6,062 nucleotides of DNA. Source: Oscillospiraceae bacterium. Its GTDB lineage: Bacteria; Bacillota; Clostridia; Oscillospirales; Oscillospiraceae. The stretch spans positions 3,814 through 9,875 of the forward strand of contig JAJQHT010000015.1 of assembly GCA_021199595.1 (NCBI GenBank), read 5' to 3'. The position numbers and the translations under genes are program-made. Below, one piece after another: positions 3,933-6,062 of the stretch (its first letter is position 1; every line of letters begins with the position of its first letter). The notes beneath the pieces are model-generated. The model was not told the DNA's origin and did not search any database. It worked only from the letters and a program-made list of their open reading frames with translations.

Positions 3933-5345
3933 TTATTCTATCTGACTTTTATCCACCAGCTCGATTTCCAGCTCGAAGGTCTCCCCGTCGCGATAGACGG
4001 TCAGGGTGATGGTGTCGCCCACCTCGTAGCCCTCCTTTATGAGGTTCACGTCGGCAACGGAGGTGACGGCTTCACCGTTTACAGCGGTGATAACATCCCC
4101 CACCTGGAGACCCTTTTCCAGCGCGTCGGAGCCTTCGTTGACCTCGGAGACGTATATTCCCTCCGGCAGACCGTACAGCGCCATGGCTTCCGCGCTGACG
4201 GAACCGGCCACGATGCCGATGGTCGGCTCGCCCAGAACCGTGCCGTATTCAAGCAGCTGGTCGGCCACCTCCTTCACGACCGAGGACGGGATGGCAAAGC
4301 CGATGCCCTCCACCGTGGCGTAATAGGTGGACATGATTTTCATGTTGGTGATGCCGATGACCTGGCCATAGGCGTTGATAAGCGGGCCGCCGGAGTTTCC
4401 TTCGTTCAGGGCGGCGTTCGTTTGCAGAAGGGTCATGGTATGGCCGTTATAGGTGATGTTGCGGTTGATGGCGGAGATGATGCCGTTCGTCATGGTGCCG
4501 GAATAGGTCTCCCCCAGGGGGTTCCCGATGGCGATGGCCTGATCTCCCACCCGGAGGTCGTCGGAATCGCCGAACTCGGCATAGGGGAAATTTTCTCCCT
4601 CGATATACAAAACGGCGATGTCGCTTGCGTCGTCTGAGCCGACAAGATAGGCGTCATATTCCGTTCCGTCAGAGAATTTCACCACTGCCGCGTCGCAGCC
4701 CTCCAGGACGTGCGTGTTGGTGATGATATATCCGTCGGAGGCGAACACCACCCCGGTGCCATAGCTGTATTCATACCCCTCGATATAGGCGGTGATGCCC
4801 ACCACCGCGGGGCTGACCTTGTCGTAAATATCCTGCAGAGACAGCTCGTTTCCCTCGGCTTCGGCCAGGGTCAGGGTGACGCCGCTGCCCGTCTCCGCCG
4901 CCGGGATGGTGATTTCGCTGGAGGTGGAGTAATAGGCCTCGAAATATTCCTGATAGCTGTCGTACGGGCTGCCGCTGTCCGAGCTGGAGCCGGAATCATC
5001 GGTGCTGTCGTCTCCATTGGGAATGACGATGACCGGGTTCGACGCGGCGCTTTCTGTCGTCTGGCTCGAAAGGCTGTTCAGCTGGACGGTAATCTGCCAC
5101 AGGGCTACGGCCAGAGCCGCGCACAGCAGCAACGCACAAACGGAGAGCGAAATAATTTTCGTTCTCCGGCGTCTTTTGGCTGTATGCCCCTCAAAACCGG
5201 CGGAGCGGGGGGGAGGTTGGTGTGTGGAACAACCCGCTTCCGCCGGCTGGGGTATGACCACATGGGACGGATCTTTATACCAGTTTGCCTGCTCCGGGGA
5301 TGTGTTGTACCAATCCGCCGGACGGCGTGTACTGTGCTCAGGCAT
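3933..5345 (-). CDS. htrA: Membrane-anchored HtrA/DegP-type serine protease with PDZ domain
   Basis: A 470-residue S1C-family protease that degrades or refolds damaged proteins at the outer face of the membrane. A cytoplasmic N-terminus of about 60 residues ends in KRRRRTK, then one membrane segment (about 64-86), an acidic Ser/Asp-rich linker (110-130) and the trypsin-like domain (about 170-365). The catalytic triad is visible: His212 in TNTHVLEG, Asp242 in SDIAVL, and Ser318 in NEGNSGGPL. One PDZ domain follows (about 375-465, with GIYVSEV, GLQVGDVITAVNG and GDTITLTVYRDG). Length and order are usual for Firmicute HtrA. The start is firm: AAGGAGGA at 5359-5352, seven bases before the ATG. 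The gene lies downstream of a histidine kinase gene on the same strand with a 123-bp gap. The gap contains a -10 candidate, so the protease may have its own stress-controlled promoter. An N-terminal WY-containing duplication is discussed in the findings. Confidence 0.95.
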   Translation of the reverse strand: MPEHSTRRPADWYNTSPEQANWYKDPSHVVIPQPAEAGCSTHQPPPRSAGFEGHTAKRRRRTKIISLSVCALLLCAALAVALWQITVQLNSLSSQTTESAASNPVIVIPNGDDSTDDSGSSSDSGSPYDSYQEYFEAYYSTSSEITIPAAETGSGVTLTLAEAEGNELSLQDIYDKVSPAVVGITAYIEGYEYSYGTGVVFASDGYIITNTHVLEGCDAAVVKFSDGTEYDAYLVGSDDASDIAVLYIEGENFPYAEFGDSDDLRVGDQAIAIGNPLGETYSGTMTNGIISAINRNITYNGHTMTLLQTNAALNEGNSGGPLINAYGQVIGITNMKIMSTYYATVEGIGFAIPSSVVKEVADQLLEYGTVLGEPTIGIVAGSVSAEAMALYGLPEGIYVSEVNEGSDALEKGLQVGDVITAVNGEAVTSVADVNLIKEGYEVGDTITLTVYRDGETFELEIELVDKSQIE

Positions 5346-5361
5346 TGAGAGTCCTCCTTAG

Positions 5362-5390
5362 GGCCGGATTCAGTATACTACACACCGGCC
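5362..5390. promoter_or_regulatory. htrA -10 element inside a 29-bp inverted repeat
   Basis: On the minus strand TATACT (5377-5372) is a 5/6 match to the -10 consensus and would give a start near 5365, about 20 nt before the htrA ATG. No good -35 is present at 17 bp (ATATTT). The element is bracketed by GGCCGG (5362-5367) and CCGGCC (5385-5390), and AGTATACT (5372-5379) at the centre is itself palindromic. The arrangement suggests an operator overlapping an activator-dependent promoter; the regulator is unknown. Confidence 0.4.
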
Positions 5391-5468
5391 GAAAAAATAT
5401 GAATTGTATATTAACAAAGTGTAAAATATAGGGGATTTATATAAATAAAATGTTAGAATATTCTGGAT
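5391..5468. other. AT-rich spacer between the kinase and htrA genes with two palindromes
   Basis: This 78-bp stretch is much more AT-rich than the flanking genes. It holds two perfect palindromes, ATTTATATAAAT (5435-5446) and AGAATATTCT (5455-5464). I see no GC-rich hairpin with a T-tract, so no intrinsic terminator for the kinase gene is evident, and read-through from the kinase gene into htrA is possible. Confidence 0.5.
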
Positions 5469-6062
5469 TTATTCCGCCAGAGCCAGCGTGAAAGTAAAGG
5501 CGGTGACGCCGTTTTCGCTGGTGACGAAAATGTCCTGGTCGTGGGCGGCCAATATTTGCCGCACCATATAAAGGCCCAGGCCTACTCCGTCCTTATCCAT
5601 GCTACGGGAGTGATCGGCCTTGTGGAAACGGTCAAAAATCAGGGGCAGCTCCTCCGGCGGGATGGTGGCCCCGGTGTCCTGCACCCGGGTATACGCCTTG
5701 CCCTCCTCTTTCCAGATGCTGATGACAAGGTCAGTGCCCTCCCCGGCGAATTTTATGGCGTTGTCGATAAGATTATACACCACGCGGGTCAGCGCGTCCA
5801 GATCTCCCGTCACCGGCAGCACGCCCTCCGGCACGTTCATTTCCACGTTCATGCCCTTGCGGTCTACCCGTTCCTCGAAATTCAGGATGGTCTGAACCAC
5901 CATTTCCGAAAGGTCAAATTTCTGCATATGCACCTGGCTTCCGTCCTGGAGCCGGGACATATCCAGCATACTGCGTACCAGGCGGCTGAGCCGCTTGGTT
6001 TCCGAGGAGAGGGTTTGGAGGTATTTTTTCTCCTCCGACTGGGGGATGGTGCCGTCCAGCAG
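5469..6062 (-). CDS. Sensor histidine kinase, C-terminal part (cut by the window edge)
   Basis: The reading frame is open to the right edge, so only the last 197 residues are seen; the phospho-accepting His, any sensor domain and the start lie outside. Visible residues 1-40 (LLDGTIP, then YLQTLSSETKRLSRLVRSML) fit the second helix of a HisKA dimerisation domain. The HATPase_c domain follows: N box YNLIDNAIKF (96-105), G1 box DTGATI (129-134), F box FDRFHK (143-148) and G2 box GVGLGL (159-164), ending in FTFTLALAE. These features place it with PhoR/WalK-type membrane kinases of Firmicutes. The G1 box lacks the usual second glycine of DxGxG, though related clostridial kinases, as I recall them, share this. 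The ATP-binding residues otherwise look intact. A cognate response regulator is expected outside the window but not seen. With htrA next on the same strand, an envelope-stress role is plausible but inferred. Internal ATG codons such as 5969 are not credible starts. Confidence 0.93.
   Translation of the reverse strand: MLDGTIPQSEEKKYLQTLSSETKRLSRLVRSMLDMSRLQDGSQVHMQKFDLSEMVVQTILNFEERVDRKGMNVEMNVPEGVLPVTGDLDALTRVVYNLIDNAIKFAGEGTDLVISIWKEEGKAYTRVQDTGATIPPEELPLIFDRFHKADHSRSMDKDGVGLGLYMVRQILAAHDQDIFVTSENGVTAFTFTLALAE

Noticed and set aside
3618..4637. Long open frame on the plus strand starting upstream of htrA
   Set aside because: It runs through the small RNA, two terminators and the antisense of the HtrA protease domain; no coherent protein features. 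The frame at 4710-5348 is rejected for the same reasons.

Overview
The window looks like a chromosomal segment of an anaerobic Clostridia-type Firmicute, most probably of the Oscillospiraceae/Ruminococcaceae kind. This is inferred from the gene set (class A penicillin-binding protein, BofC-like protein, DUF1292/YrzB protein, 6S RNA, HtrA next to a sensor kinase), from strong GGAGG-type ribosome sites, and from GC-rich genes separated by AT-rich spacers. It is mostly ordinary housekeeping and envelope DNA. I see no mobile element, CRISPR array, tRNA, rRNA or phage gene.

Layout: 1-2406 (minus) is a complete class A penicillin-binding protein with a Pro/Thr/Glu-rich repeated tail. 2407-2639 is a divergent promoter region holding an extended -10 element for the PBP gene and several copies of the 8-bp word TCCGCCGG. 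2640-2954 (plus) is a small membrane-anchored protein with a BofC C-terminal-like domain. 3054-3347 (plus) is a very acidic DUF1292 protein with a near-consensus promoter. About 3350-3545 (plus) is a 6S-like RNA, followed by a hairpin terminator. About 3698-3850 (plus) is an unassigned structured RNA with its own promoter and a strong intrinsic terminator. 3933-5345 (minus) is a membrane-anchored HtrA/DegP-type serine protease with its terminator at 3875-3913. 5469 to the right edge (minus) is the C-terminal part of a sensor histidine kinase.

The envelope theme is consistent. The PBP builds peptidoglycan. HtrA handles misfolded proteins outside the membrane, and the kinase upstream of it on the same strand may sense envelope stress, as CssS does for HtrA in Bacillus. 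The middle of the window is a small-RNA locus: a 6S RNA, which modulates RNA polymerase globally, and a second independent transcript. The second transcript is the most likely undescribed item. Its hairpin loops (GAAA and UUCG) and its U-tract make sense only on the plus strand, it contains an exposed CU-rich stretch resembling an anti-Shine-Dalgarno sequence, and an operator-like double inverted repeat lies just upstream of its promoter.
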